A DNA stretch of 64,000 bases from an uncultured Prevotellaceae bacterium (GTDB taxonomy: Bacteria > Bacteroidota > Bacteroidia > Bacteroidales > Bacteroidaceae). Made by a program: the position numbers and the translations under genes. The stretch covers positions 1 to 64,000 of the forward strand of contig OMWI01000020.1 in the NCBI GenBank assembly GCA_900314715.1, written 5' to 3'. Shown one piece after another: positions 44,247 through 54,552 of this stretch. The notes beneath the pieces are model-generated. The model ran no database searches. It saw only the letters and a list, made by a program, of their open reading frames with translations, and was not told the DNA's origin. Numbering within the stretch: the first letter of the stretch is position 1; every line of letters begins with the position of its first letter.

Positions 44247-47200
44247 ATGAGACATCATATCATTCGAACATTTGTCGTATTGGCGATGTGTTTGTTATCA
44301 ACCGTTGCCAAAGGAGAAGACATGGCGGGATATTTATTTGCCTATTTTCGTGGTAATGCTACGACACAAGAGCATTTATTCTATGCATTCTCTTCCGACG
44401 GATTGAATTATACGCCAATCAATGGAGGTAATGCCGTTGTCAATTTCTCGGGCATTTCCGTTACTGGAAATATCCGCGACCCATTTGTGTTACGTGGCGA
44501 AGACGGTACTTTCTATATGGTTTGTACAGACATGAGAAGTTCAAACGGATGGGATAGTAACCGTGGAATCGTTATGTCGAAGTCTACCGATTTGGTGAAT
44601 TGGACACATTCAACGGTTCATTTCCCCACAAAATATGCTGGTACAGACTGGGCAAATGTTACTCACGTATGGGCTCCCGAAGTTATCTATGACCGCGCCG
44701 TGGGTAAGTATATGGTGTATTTTGCATTAAAGACTGGCAATAATGCACCCGCCCCTTACGACAAGCAATACTACTGCTATGCCAATTCTAATTTCACCGA
44801 CTTAGAGGGTGAACCAACACATCTATATGATCGTGGTTCTGCCACCATCGACTTAACCATTGCGTATAATGATGAAGATTGTCTTTACCATGGTTTTTAC
44901 AAGAATGAGGGTGCTGGTGGCATTTGTCACATAACGTGTAGTAGTTTGACGGCAGCAAATGGTGCAGCAACTGGAAGTCAATGGAGTACACCTTCTGGAA
45001 CGGTTCAGCAGACATCGGAAGCCGTAGAAGGACCGAGCATATTCAAACGTATCAGTGATGGCAAATGGATATTGGGTTATGATTGCTATGCTGCCAATCC
45101 CGCTCATTTCCAATTGTGTGAGGTGAGCAACAATTTCACCACATTCACCAAATGGGGCGATTGTGCCAATCATGGTGCATTTACCCCTCGACATGGTTCT
45201 ATTATTCCGCTTACTAATACTGAACTTTACGACCTTGACATAGCCTTTGGAGGTGCCTCTGATTTATCGGCTTTAAAATCAGAATTGCAAAAAGAACTGA
45301 CACTTGCCTCCACATTTGGTCTATCCATGACGGAAGAACAAGATGTATATAACAACACAAAAGCTAATCGACTACAAATTCAGAATGCCATCAACAACTT
45401 GAAGGTAAAAGAATACAACTATGTCTCAACGAATTATACATACGATGCATCTATGTTGCTCGGAAATCCTGCAACGAATAATATCGTAACGAATTCAAGT
45501 CAACATTGGGACGGAACGAATGGTTCCACATATTTCGAACAGTCTGGTAGTTCTTGGGGGGCATCTTCTTGGACATCATCAATGACCTATACCACAAACT
45601 TACCTGTTGGAGAATACGTATTCCGCGTAGCTTGTCGTGCTGCATCAAACGTAACTGGAACTATTTCAGGTAATGGTTCGACGGCTATCATCCCCGCTAA
45701 TGGTGATGTGGGATATGGTATTACTACTACAGGAGTTACAAGTTTCTCATCAAGCGATACTTTCACCAATGGCAATAATGGTCGTGGATGGGAATGGCGA
45801 TATATTCCCGTCAGCGTGACAGGGTCTTCCAAAGAGATTACTTTTACCATCTCTGCATCAACTAACACTATCCATCAATGGTATAGTGTAACCAATATTG
45901 CATTATTATCTAAGGGTTACGTAGCGCCAGAAGTGGTCTCAGACGAACAAAATAGTACCACAACAAGAACGCAAGTGACAACCAACGTGAATATCACTAC
46001 AGCCATAGACTATAAGATTACCGGAGCAACACCATTCACCACAACTGGTAGCATCAACATTGCGAATGACAATGCTACGGTTATTTTTTCAAGCGTGAAA
46101 CCGAGTGCTGTCATCAATTCATGGCTTCCCTATATTAAGATTAATGGTTCTACGGCTGTCAACGGAACGAATTGCCAAGTGAAAATTTATGGAGATGGAA
46201 CCATCATTCTGCCACATGGCGACTCTTTCTATCCTCTGGTAGTATATCAAGGAAATGAGTGGACAGGTATAGCTAACAACAAATATTATCCGAAGACGAA
46301 ATACAACCTTGCAGGAACAACGTTCGACAATAGTATTCGGTCGTTTACTTTAAGACGTGGATATAGTGTTTGTCTCTCGGCAAAAGCCAACGGATTGGGA
46401 TATAGTCGTATATGGGTGGCAGACACGAGGAACATCAAAGTAGACTTGGCTGGTACTCCTCTTGACGGAACAGCATCGTTTATCCGCATCAACAAATGGA
46501 ATGACACATCCAAAAAGGGATGGGCAGGCGGACAAGCAACGCAGAACAACTTACTTAACACCACTTGGTACTACAATTGGAATGACAACGGAGAACTTAA
46601 TTCCGCAGACCGTGAATATGTAGGCATACGCCAACAACCATGGTGGCCTAATCCCGACCAAGCGAGTTCCAACACATTGGGATATAATGAGTTTGACAAT
46701 ACCGTGGAAGACTCATATAAGAAATTAGTGGAGATTGCAGGTAGTTCTGACGAAGATGCTATTGTCAATGCCGCAGTAGACCGTTGGACTGACCTTCTTG
46801 TTACGGGCAAACGTCTGGGTTCTCCATGTGTATCTAACTGGAATAACAATTTCTCAGGTGGTATGTTGGAGAAATTCATCAACAAATTAGAGGAAAGAGG
46901 ATACCGCTGTGACTTCATCGTAACACATTGCTATTGGTATAATGATTGGAGCACGTGGAAGTCGTGGCTCAACGACATGCATAATCTCTTCCCTGGGCGA
47001 CAAATCTGGATTACCGAGATGAACTATGGTGCCAACTGGACAGGATGGCCAGGAAGCAACACAAGTGCTTCTTCAAGTAATTACAATATTGAGAAACAAC
47101 ACTTTGCACCCATTATCGATGGTTTGGAAAGTACGGATTACATCGAGCGTTATGCCGTTTACAACGATGTTCAAGAATGTCGATATATGTACAATGCCTA

Positions 47201-49646
47201 CGATGCAAGTCTTAGCAGTACTAATTACCTTACGCCAATGGGTGTTTACTATGCGAATAAGGCTTCGAATATCGGCTATAAAGCATCGTATAATACGTAT
47301 GTACCCAGTACGGTGGCTTATAGCACTAACTTGACTAATCCCGTGTTAAGTTCTGTCTTAATCAATAGCCAATCAGATGAAACAACGGTCAAATGGACGG
47401 ATTCCAATGGCGAGTATATTAAAATAATGTACGTAGAAAAACAGGTTAATGGTTCATGGACGGTCGTTCATACTTTCACGGACATCTATCCAGAGAGTGA
47501 AACTCATAACTATGAGGCGGTTGTCAATGGCAGCGACGGAGGTACGTTCCGCATTCATACCGTTGACAGATGTAACGGTGACCATTACTCTGGCGAATTG
47601 TCTTCCGTTACCGTAGAAGACAAGGTGGGAAGCAAAGTTACATTTAACAACATCACTTATTATCTTGGAGGAAACATCATTGCCAATGGTGATTTCAATT
47701 ATGGATGGAACGGATGGACAGATGGCACAGGAAACAATGCGCCAGCTAAGGCGAAAATGGAAATCATTCCCGTGGCAGGTACAGACAATGGGACTTATTT
47801 GCGTTCATACGGTAATACGGGTGCGGATGGCGATTGTTCTTTGAAAGGATTGTTTACCATTGCTAAGAACACCAACTATCAATTCTCGGTTTGGCATAAG
47901 GACAATGGCGGTGGCTGGCAGAAAGGTAGCCTCTCTACTGATGGTAATAATGAATCTTCTGAAGTATTAAACCTCTCAAAATCTACTGATTGGACAAAAG
48001 AGAGTACGATGTTTGCCAGTGGCTCTTATCAGCAATTTATTCTCAAATATCGATGGTTAGACAAAACTGCCAAATTTGACAAGTTCGCACTTCGCAAACT
48101 ATGCACTACAGAACGTGCGGCATACGACGATGGTTTTTCTCAATTGCAAAATGAAGCAGAAGTATTTAAGGTTTGGAATGCCTCAACCAATGGATACGTA
48201 GACATCAATACGGAATTGACAAACCGAATCAGTTCCGCTTACTCGATGTCACATAACACTACAGCCACAGCAAAAACTCGTTACCAAGCAGCAGAGAACG
48301 CTCTGCAAGAGGCATTTGACGGAGTGAAAACCAAGAAGACACTTGATTCTTTATTGGTATTGGCAAACACCGTCTTGGAAGAAGCACACCCTGCATATTC
48401 CACATTGCAAACGGCGATTGACAATGCCACTTCCGCAAATACAGTTTCTGCATACACAACAGCACTCGAAGGGTTGCGAAACGCATTAAATGATTATCTC
48501 GTATGGGCAGACAAAACCTCATTGATTCAAAATCCCACATTCACGGCATCAACAGGATGGACAACAAAGGCTGGTTCTTATACTGGAGGAGACCAGCGTC
48601 TCAATAACATTTGGGGTAAAACATGTTGGAATGCGTGGTGGAGCACAGCCAATGCTGGTACGATGGAAGTGAAACAGACACTCACCAATTTGCCTATGGG
48701 CTATTATAGCATGTCATGTGTAGCAACAACCCAACCATTCTGCATCACAGATCAACACGGATATATCACAGGAACAAATGCAACGGAGACTACTCCCACT
48801 CTAACCTTCGAGAGATTCGATGCACCAGGAATCACGAACGATGATGTATGGGAGTCACTTGCCACAAAACCCGTTTGGGTGGACGATGATGGTTCGTTAA
48901 CCATTGGATTCATTGGTTCCAAAGAGGGTAAAGAAACGTCTAATCCCGTTTACTCAGATAACCGAGAGGGCTGGTGGTGCGCAACAGACTTTAAACTCTA
49001 TTATTCTCCTGTCTATCGCCGAACCGATATGGAAGGACAATGGGGAACTGTTTGCTTACCATTTGCAGCAAAGGCGGATAATGGTGTAACACTCTATGAA
49101 ATTGCTGGTATCAATCTTCGTAATACGCAAATATTCTTAAATGAGGTGAACGAAATCACTCCTGGCATTCCATACATCTTCTATACGGAAAATGAAACTG
49201 CCAATTTCTATGGTACGAATGGAGATATTATTTCAGACGTATCCAATGGAAATAACGGTCTTGTTGGTATATTCAAGAATAGCAAAGACTTGGTGAAGAA
49301 CGGGGATTATGTATTGACAAACAACAAATGGAACAAGGTGAAAGATACGGAAACCCTCGAGTTAGGTAATTATCATGCCTATATCCCCAACCTTTCTGCC
49401 ATAAGCGTGATGAATGGCACTCCTTCAAATCTCAAGCGAATAGATGTCGTAAGTTATGATAAGTTGCTCAGAGGCGATATCAACTTAGATGGAGAAGTCA
49501 ATATCACGGATGTGGTATGTCTTGTCAACAAGGTGTTACAACAAGAAGCTGAAGATATTCACCTTCTGATAGATGACCTCAATGAAGATGGCAATGTAAA
49601 TATTACGGATGTTATTATCCTTGTCGAACTGATAACTGACAATTAG
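44247..49646 (+). CDS. Multimodular secreted glycosidase: GH43 plus GH128-like, binding modules and dockerin-like end
   Basis: A 1799-residue protein with a signal peptide. Residues about 27-350 form a GH43-like domain with Asp78 (RDPFVLRG), Asp202 (TIDLTIAYNDED) and Glu261 (VEGPSIFK). Lectin-like domains follow (about 390-560 and 570-730). Residues about 740-1010 resemble the Asl1/GH128 catalytic core, with NEFDN, SPCVSNWNN, FIVTHCYWYNDW and ITEMNYG (likely nucleophile Glu near 923). A fibronectin-like domain (1030-1125), a CBM-like domain (1131-1281, NGDFNYGWNGW), helical linkers, a second CBM-like domain (about 1421-1585) and a beta domain follow. The end (1742-1799) has two calcium-loop repeats, DINLDGEVNITD and DLNEDGNVNITD, typical of dockerin type I. 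The target polymer is unknown. Confidence 0.8.
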   Translation: MRHHIIRTFVVLAMCLLSTVAKGEDMAGYLFAYFRGNATTQEHLFYAFSSDGLNYTPINGGNAVVNFSGISVTGNIRDPFVLRGEDGTFYMVCTDMRSSNGWDSNRGIVMSKSTDLVNWTHSTVHFPTKYAGTDWANVTHVWAPEVIYDRAVGKYMVYFALKTGNNAPAPYDKQYYCYANSNFTDLEGEPTHLYDRGSATIDLTIAYNDEDCLYHGFYKNEGAGGICHITCSSLTAANGAATGSQWSTPSGTVQQTSEAVEGPSIFKRISDGKWILGYDCYAANPAHFQLCEVSNNFTTFTKWGDCANHGAFTPRHGSIIPLTNTELYDLDIAFGGASDLSALKSELQKELTLASTFGLSMTEEQDVYNNTKANRLQIQNAINNLKVKEYNYVSTNYTYDASMLLGNPATNNIVTNSSQHWDGTNGSTYFEQSGSSWGASSWTSSMTYTTNLPVGEYVFRVACRAASNVTGTISGNGSTAIIPANGDVGYGITTTGVTSFSSSDTFTNGNNGRGWEWRYIPVSVTGSSKEITFTISASTNTIHQWYSVTNIALLSKGYVAPEVVSDEQNSTTTRTQVTTNVNITTAIDYKITGATPFTTTGSINIANDNATVIFSSVKPSAVINSWLPYIKINGSTAVNGTNCQVKIYGDGTIILPHGDSFYPLVVYQGNEWTGIANNKYYPKTKYNLAGTTFDNSIRSFTLRRGYSVCLSAKANGLGYSRIWVADTRNIKVDLAGTPLDGTASFIRINKWNDTSKKGWAGGQATQNNLLNTTWYYNWNDNGELNSADREYVGIRQQPWWPNPDQASSNTLGYNEFDNTVEDSYKKLVEIAGSSDEDAIVNAAVDRWTDLLVTGKRLGSPCVSNWNNNFSGGMLEKFINKLEERGYRCDFIVTHCYWYNDWSTWKSWLNDMHNLFPGRQIWITEMNYGANWTGWPGSNTSASSSNYNIEKQHFAPIIDGLESTDYIERYAVYNDVQECRYMYNAYDASLSSTNYLTPMGVYYANKASNIGYKASYNTYVPSTVAYSTNLTNPVLSSVLINSQSDETTVKWTDSNGEYIKIMYVEKQVNGSWTVVHTFTDIYPESETHNYEAVVNGSDGGTFRIHTVDRCNGDHYSGELSSVTVEDKVGSKVTFNNITYYLGGNIIANGDFNYGWNGWTDGTGNNAPAKAKMEIIPVAGTDNGTYLRSYGNTGADGDCSLKGLFTIAKNTNYQFSVWHKDNGGGWQKGSLSTDGNNESSEVLNLSKSTDWTKESTMFASGSYQQFILKYRWLDKTAKFDKFALRKLCTTERAAYDDGFSQLQNEAEVFKVWNASTNGYVDINTELTNRISSAYSMSHNTTATAKTRYQAAENALQEAFDGVKTKKTLDSLLVLANTVLEEAHPAYSTLQTAIDNATSANTVSAYTTALEGLRNALNDYLVWADKTSLIQNPTFTASTGWTTKAGSYTGGDQRLNNIWGKTCWNAWWSTANAGTMEVKQTLTNLPMGYYSMSCVATTQPFCITDQHGYITGTNATETTPTLTFERFDAPGITNDDVWESLATKPVWVDDDGSLTIGFIGSKEGKETSNPVYSDNREGWWCATDFKLYYSPVYRRTDMEGQWGTVCLPFAAKADNGVTLYEIAGINLRNTQIFLNEVNEITPGIPYIFYTENETANFYGTNGDIISDVSNGNNGLVGIFKNSKDLVKNGDYVLTNNKWNKVKDTETLELGNYHAYIPNLSAISVMNGTPSNLKRIDVVSYDKLLRGDINLDGEVNITDVVCLVNKVLQQEAEDIHLLIDDLNEDGNVNITDVIILVELITDN

Positions 49647-49735
49647 TCGTATCATACCGACATGATGTCATGATTCTACCATGGGCACAGCATTTGAAGG
49701 CTGAAAGATAGAATAAAAAAGAAAGGAGAATTATC

Positions 49736-52243
49736 ATGACATTCGACAAATTTACAATCAAGGCACAGGAAGCCGTACAAGAAGCAATCAACACGGCACA
49801 ACGTTCTGGTCAACAGACGATTGAGCCTACGCATTTGCTTGCCGGAATCATGTCTAAAGGAAAGGACATTGTCAACTTCATCTTCCAAAAGTTAGGAGTA
49901 AACGGTGGACAAATCGAAACGTTGATTCAACAAGAAATCGCCCACTTACCTCGTGTAACAGGCGGTGAACCGTATTTCAGCAACGCCACTTCCCAAATCT
50001 TGCAACGCTCGGTTGACATCTCGCAAAAGATGGGCGATGAGTTTGTTAGCATCGAACCCATTCTCTTAGCAATGCTTGAGAGCAACAGTACCGTTGGAAG
50101 AATCTTAAAAGATGCTGGTTGCAACGACAAGGATATGCGAAAGGCCATCAACGACCTGCGTCAAGGCGGAAAGGTACAATCGCAATCGGGTGATGAGAAC
50201 TACCAGGCATTATCCAAATATGCCAAGAACTTGGTGGAAGACGCTCGTTCTGGCAAACTGGATCCTGTCATCGGACGAGATGAGGAAATCAGACGGGTAT
50301 TGCAAATCCTGTCAAGACGAACCAAGAACAACCCTATATTAATAGGTGAACCAGGTACGGGAAAGACCGCCATCGTAGAAGGATTGGCTCAACGTATCGT
50401 CAGAGGTGATGTTCCTGAGAACTTAAAGGATAAGCAATTGTTCTCACTCGACATGGGAGCCTTGCTCGCTGGTGCCAAATACAAGGGTGAATTTGAAGAG
50501 CGATTGAAAGGAGTGGTGAAGGAAGTGACCTCCTCAAATGGAGAAATCATCCTTTTCATCGATGAAATTCACACATTGGTTGGTGCTGGTGGCGGTGAAG
50601 GTGCAATGGATGCAGCCAATATCCTCAAGCCTGCATTGGCAAGAGGCGAGTTGAGAGCCATCGGTGCAACGACACTCAATGAATACCAAAAGTACTTCGA
50701 GAAAGACAAGGCACTTGAACGTCGTTTCCAAACGGTGATGGTAGATGAACCTGATGAGTTATCGGCCATTTCCATTCTTCGTGGATTAAAAGAACGATAC
50801 GAGAATCACCACAAGGTGCGTATTCAAGACGATGCATGTATCGCAGCCGTCAAATTATCCGAACGTTATATCTCTGACCGTTTCTTACCCGACAAAGCCA
50901 TCGACTTGATGGATGAAGCTGCCGCTAAATTAAGAATGGAAAGAGACAGCGTGCCAGAGGAATTGGACGACATTACGCGTCAATTGAAACAATTGGAGAT
51001 TGAGCGCGAAGCCATCAAGCGCGAGAACGATGTGCCCAAGATAGAACAACTCGACAAAGACATTGCCGAACTGAAGGACAAGGAAAGGCAATTCCGAGCC
51101 AAATGGGAAAGCGAGAAAGCACTGGTGAACAAAATCCAACAAGACAAGTTGGAAATGGAGAACTTACGCTTTGAAGCTGACAGAGCCGAACGAGAAGGAA
51201 ACTACGAGAAAGTAGCAGAAATCAGGTATGGTAAGTTGCAAGCCTTGCAAAGCGACATTGACAATATCCAAAAGCAATTGAAAGATGCCCAAGGTGGCGA
51301 AGGAATGGTCAGGGAAGAAGTGACCGAAGACGATATTGCAGAGGTTGTTAGCAGATGGACGGGCATTCCCGTATCGAGAATGATGCAAAGTGAGCGCGAA
51401 AAACTCTTGCATTTGGAAGACGAACTTCACAAACGAGTAATCGGACAGGATGATGCCATCAGGTCTATCTCTGATGCCGTGCGTCGTTCAAGAGCAGGAT
51501 TGCAAGACCCCAAACGCCCTATCGCTTCATTCATTTTCTTAGGTACTACGGGTGTAGGTAAGACTGAATTGGCTAAGGCATTGGCTGAATATCTGTTCAA
51601 CGACGAGACTATGATGACTCGTATCGACATGAGCGAATACCAAGAGAAATACAGTGTGTCTCGATTGATTGGTGCGCCTCCAGGATACGTAGGATATGAT
51701 GAAGGTGGACAACTCACTGAGGCTGTGAGACGTAAGCCCTACTCCGTGGTGCTCTTTGATGAAATCGAGAAAGCTCATCCCGATGTATTCAATATCTTGT
51801 TGCAAGTACTCGACGATGGTAGGTTGACCGACAACAAGGGACGTACAGCCAACTTCAAGAATACAATCATCATCATGACGAGCAATGCCACCGAAACCAT
51901 GTTGCATCAAATCATGCGTCCAGAGTTCTTGAATCGTATTGACGAAATCATTACCTTCACTCAACTTACGCAAGAGGAGATTGCCAACATCGTGGAATTG
52001 CAGATGAACAAAGTCAAGAAGATGTTGGAGCCACAAGGATTCACGCTCGAATGGACTCCTGCCGCCATCAGTTACTTATCAAAAGTAGGTTACGACCCAG
52101 AATTTGGCGCACGTCCAGTAAAGAGAGCCATACAAAACCATGTGCTCAATGAATTGTCGAAGAAGTTGTTAGCAGAAGAGGTAACGCGCGAAAAGCCGAT
52201 ACGCATCGATGCTGACGCGAATGGATTGACGTTTAGCAATTAA
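49736..52243 (+). CDS. clpB: ClpB disaggregase
   Basis: An 835-residue Hsp100 AAA+ chaperone that rescues aggregated proteins with DnaK. The N-domain spans 1-145. NBD1 has Walker A GEPGTGKT (Lys210) and the M-domain coiled coil runs about 395-525. NBD2 has Walker A GTTGVGKT (Lys609) and pore loop GAPPGYVGYDEGG. It is about 25 residues shorter than most ClpB proteins: between the NBD2 sensor-1 region (IIIMTSN) and IMRPEFLNRIDE only about 9 residues remain instead of roughly 30-40. A good AAAGGAG ribosome site lies 6-7 bases before the ATG. It is 89 bases after the large glycosidase gene. Confidence 0.95.
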   Translation: MTFDKFTIKAQEAVQEAINTAQRSGQQTIEPTHLLAGIMSKGKDIVNFIFQKLGVNGGQIETLIQQEIAHLPRVTGGEPYFSNATSQILQRSVDISQKMGDEFVSIEPILLAMLESNSTVGRILKDAGCNDKDMRKAINDLRQGGKVQSQSGDENYQALSKYAKNLVEDARSGKLDPVIGRDEEIRRVLQILSRRTKNNPILIGEPGTGKTAIVEGLAQRIVRGDVPENLKDKQLFSLDMGALLAGAKYKGEFEERLKGVVKEVTSSNGEIILFIDEIHTLVGAGGGEGAMDAANILKPALARGELRAIGATTLNEYQKYFEKDKALERRFQTVMVDEPDELSAISILRGLKERYENHHKVRIQDDACIAAVKLSERYISDRFLPDKAIDLMDEAAAKLRMERDSVPEELDDITRQLKQLEIEREAIKRENDVPKIEQLDKDIAELKDKERQFRAKWESEKALVNKIQQDKLEMENLRFEADRAEREGNYEKVAEIRYGKLQALQSDIDNIQKQLKDAQGGEGMVREEVTEDDIAEVVSRWTGIPVSRMMQSEREKLLHLEDELHKRVIGQDDAIRSISDAVRRSRAGLQDPKRPIASFIFLGTTGVGKTELAKALAEYLFNDETMMTRIDMSEYQEKYSVSRLIGAPPGYVGYDEGGQLTEAVRRKPYSVVLFDEIEKAHPDVFNILLQVLDDGRLTDNKGRTANFKNTIIIMTSNATETMLHQIMRPEFLNRIDEIITFTQLTQEEIANIVELQMNKVKKMLEPQGFTLEWTPAAISYLSKVGYDPEFGARPVKRAIQNHVLNELSKKLLAEEVTREKPIRIDADANGLTFSN

Positions 52244-52255
52244 AGATAATTAATT

Positions 52256-52317
52256 AGGTAGTGAGGGTATAGTGCTTCTAAATTTCCAAGCCTCTATACC
52301 CTCACTACCTTTTTTTA
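52256..52317. terminator. Strong bidirectional terminator between clpB and M6 protease
   Basis: A perfect 16-bp stem (52256-52271 with 52295-52310; arm AGGTAGTGAGGGTATA), 23-base loop, then seven Ts on the plus strand. It serves clpB and lies directly after the stop of the minus-strand protease gene. Confidence 0.9.
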
Positions 52318-54429
52318 TTTCACGAATTTCTTTCCTTGATAAATATAGATGCCATGTGACAACGCATTAAACGAGGTACCTAAGCATTGACCATCCAAAC
52401 TATATACTCGTTTGTCATGATTGCCTTGACTCATTTCTACATCATGAATTCCTGTATCAGTCGACTTGATGACATATACTTCATCCAAGAAGAATCGTTT
52501 ATCAGGAATGAAACCAATCTTCGTAATTCCGTTACCAGATATTTCATATTGATAGGTTGTCCATTCCGTATTCGACATGGAAACTACATCCACAAAACTA
52601 TCATCAATATAGATATCCAACCCATTTCCATCCTTACCAAAGGCTGCAGCCTTGAATGTCAAGATAGCATCACCGTTTAAAAAGAACGGGGGAGAATATA
52701 CGACCCCAACAACACTGGAATTGCCGAACTTAGCACATTGATCGCCACCATAACATTTAGACGAGTCCCAACCTTCATTATCAGGAAGGAACGTTGAAGA
52801 AGCCACTTGTCCTGAGAATTGGCCATCGTTTCCGCCTGTACCCTTACACTGGTCAAACGTTTCGGCAAAGATATTACCACCTACAGGAATAGTATCTTGT
52901 TCGGTTTCCGATGGCAACAAGGCAAAATTAAACGAGATAGTACCATCATCGTTTTGCGTGATGTTTCTCAAGCCTTTATTCATATTATACAAGCCATCGG
53001 TATTGACATTATATACCTTTGCGGCAGGTACGGAATGCGTAGTCAAACTATCTCTCGTACCGTATGGATATGTGTCGCCAGCTAAGTCGAAAACACTTGA
53101 ACCCATACGATTGTCTGCATGGAATATAGTAAGTCGTTGATGATCATTAGAGAAATTATCCGTATAGCCATCGACCATTCTAAAGGAACCAATCGTATTG
53201 ATTACATTGTTAATCCAAATCGTCTCATCGTAATCAACATGCAAAACCAACAAGCCTGCTCCATCAAGAGAGTCATCCCATCCTATTGGCTGTCGGTTCT
53301 CCAACAGATAATACTCGTCTTTGCAGTTATCATTATATATAATGTATGCATCGCCATGGTCGCTCAATGCTTTCATCTCCGTAATCGTGGTGTCTGATTT
53401 CAGTTCTATGGGGTCTAACCATCCACAAACCCATTTCTCATAACTCGTATATCCACAAGGACGATAACCATCGCCATTGTAACAACCATAATCCATGATG
53501 TCCCAACAGTCCATGCCAAAATATCCATCGTCATTGGTATCATACATATCCATGATTCCCATACAATGCGAATATTCATGACAGAGCAAACCGATACCTG
53601 CCAATTTGTTCTCTCCATCCAATTCACAACCGCAGGAATAAGTATCCACCCATACGCCGTCAACTTGTATCTTGCTCTCGCCATCTTCTGTCATAGACCA
53701 TTCGTGGGGCCAAACGGAAGAACTGCCTCCTCCATCGTGCTGTCCCTTACCTGCATAGAGAACATATATCTGTTCTACTTCACCGTCACCATCCCAGTCG
53801 TAGTCAGCGAAATTCACCAAATCCTCAGCGAGCAACGTTGCTTCCCTAATCATGGCAGTAACACGTTCCAAACCATCTCGTCCAGCGTAATAACTACTTT
53901 TTTGAGATACTTTTACAGGACCTACCACATCGAAATCCAACTCAAACTGTCCGTTACTTTGCGCCAAGAAATAATCCTTCACACTCCCTTCGAAGGGATA
54001 CTCTGAATATCCGATTTCGTTGGCTACCCTACTGAACGTAGAGACATTATGTCCAGCGACAAAAGACCTATCGCTAAACTCCATCAATATCATCAAAGCC
54101 TTTTTCTTACCTTGATAGATACTTTTGCGTTGTTTGGCTTGAGCGAGATGGGGAGCTTTCGCGCGCTGATGGGAACGACGCATCCGCACTTTACTTTGCA
54201 ATTCGCTTGCATCAATACGTTCATACGTTTCCGCATTTTCGCTTTTCACATAGCGTACTCCGTCTGCCGATTCCCAATAATGAAGCGACTCATCACCTTT
54301 CAATTGGGCTTGCACAAATGTTCCGTCAACCAATGGTATTTTTTTCCAATTACCTAAACGTACTGGAATGGCATTGACCAATACTGCCGTCAATACCAAT
54401 GTCATCAAAAAAGCAATCCTTTTAATCAT
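52315..54429 (-). CDS. M6 family secreted metalloprotease (immune inhibitor A-like)
   Basis: About 704 residues from the Met at 54429. An in-frame Met at 54480 lies upstream of the -7 element at 54450-54457 and would spoil the signal peptide, so it is rejected. The prodomain spans about 20-105. The M6 catalytic domain has zinc motif HEYSHCMGIMD (about 284-294), preceded by FADYDWDGDGEVEQIYVLYAG and followed by DCWDIMDYGCYNG (Met-turn region). A C-terminal beta-sandwich (about 535-670) binds or stabilises, and the tail VYSLDGQ...GKKFVK matches the short tail class seen on other exported proteins here. It probably degrades extracellular protein. Confidence 0.88.
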   Translation of the reverse strand: MIKRIAFLMTLVLTAVLVNAIPVRLGNWKKIPLVDGTFVQAQLKGDESLHYWESADGVRYVKSENAETYERIDASELQSKVRMRRSHQRAKAPHLAQAKQRKSIYQGKKKALMILMEFSDRSFVAGHNVSTFSRVANEIGYSEYPFEGSVKDYFLAQSNGQFELDFDVVGPVKVSQKSSYYAGRDGLERVTAMIREATLLAEDLVNFADYDWDGDGEVEQIYVLYAGKGQHDGGGSSSVWPHEWSMTEDGESKIQVDGVWVDTYSCGCELDGENKLAGIGLLCHEYSHCMGIMDMYDTNDDGYFGMDCWDIMDYGCYNGDGYRPCGYTSYEKWVCGWLDPIELKSDTTITEMKALSDHGDAYIIYNDNCKDEYYLLENRQPIGWDDSLDGAGLLVLHVDYDETIWINNVINTIGSFRMVDGYTDNFSNDHQRLTIFHADNRMGSSVFDLAGDTYPYGTRDSLTTHSVPAAKVYNVNTDGLYNMNKGLRNITQNDDGTISFNFALLPSETEQDTIPVGGNIFAETFDQCKGTGGNDGQFSGQVASSTFLPDNEGWDSSKCYGGDQCAKFGNSSVVGVVYSPPFFLNGDAILTFKAAAFGKDGNGLDIYIDDSFVDVVSMSNTEWTTYQYEISGNGITKIGFIPDKRFFLDEVYVIKSTDTGIHDVEMSQGNHDKRVYSLDGQCLGTSFNALSHGIYIYQGKKFVK

Positions 54430-54449
54430 TAGTTCATTTTTTAATTGGG

Positions 54450-54457
54450 CAAAAATA
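54450..54457 (-). promoter_or_regulatory. -7 element for the M6 protease gene
   Basis: The minus strand reads TATTTTTG followed by CCC, 20 bases ahead of the ATG at 54429. Its position decides the start codon choice. Confidence 0.55.
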
Positions 54458-54520
54458 CTACTAAATTTAGGTTTATGCAAATTTCTTAAAGACTTTTATT
54501 CATATCTCAAAAATTTTGTG

Positions 54521-54528
54521 TATGTTTG
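54521..54528 (+). promoter_or_regulatory. -7 element for the OPT transporter gene
   Basis: TATGTTTG followed by CAG, a perfect TAnnTTTG match, 24 bases before the ATG. The -33 region is T-rich. Confidence 0.55.
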
Positions 54529-54552
54529 CAGAAACAACAAGATATATGAATT

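Noticed and set aside
54430..54480. Upstream start for the M6 protease at 54480
   Set aside because: A -7 promoter element at 54450-54457 lies downstream of it, and the extra residues would precede a normal signal peptide.
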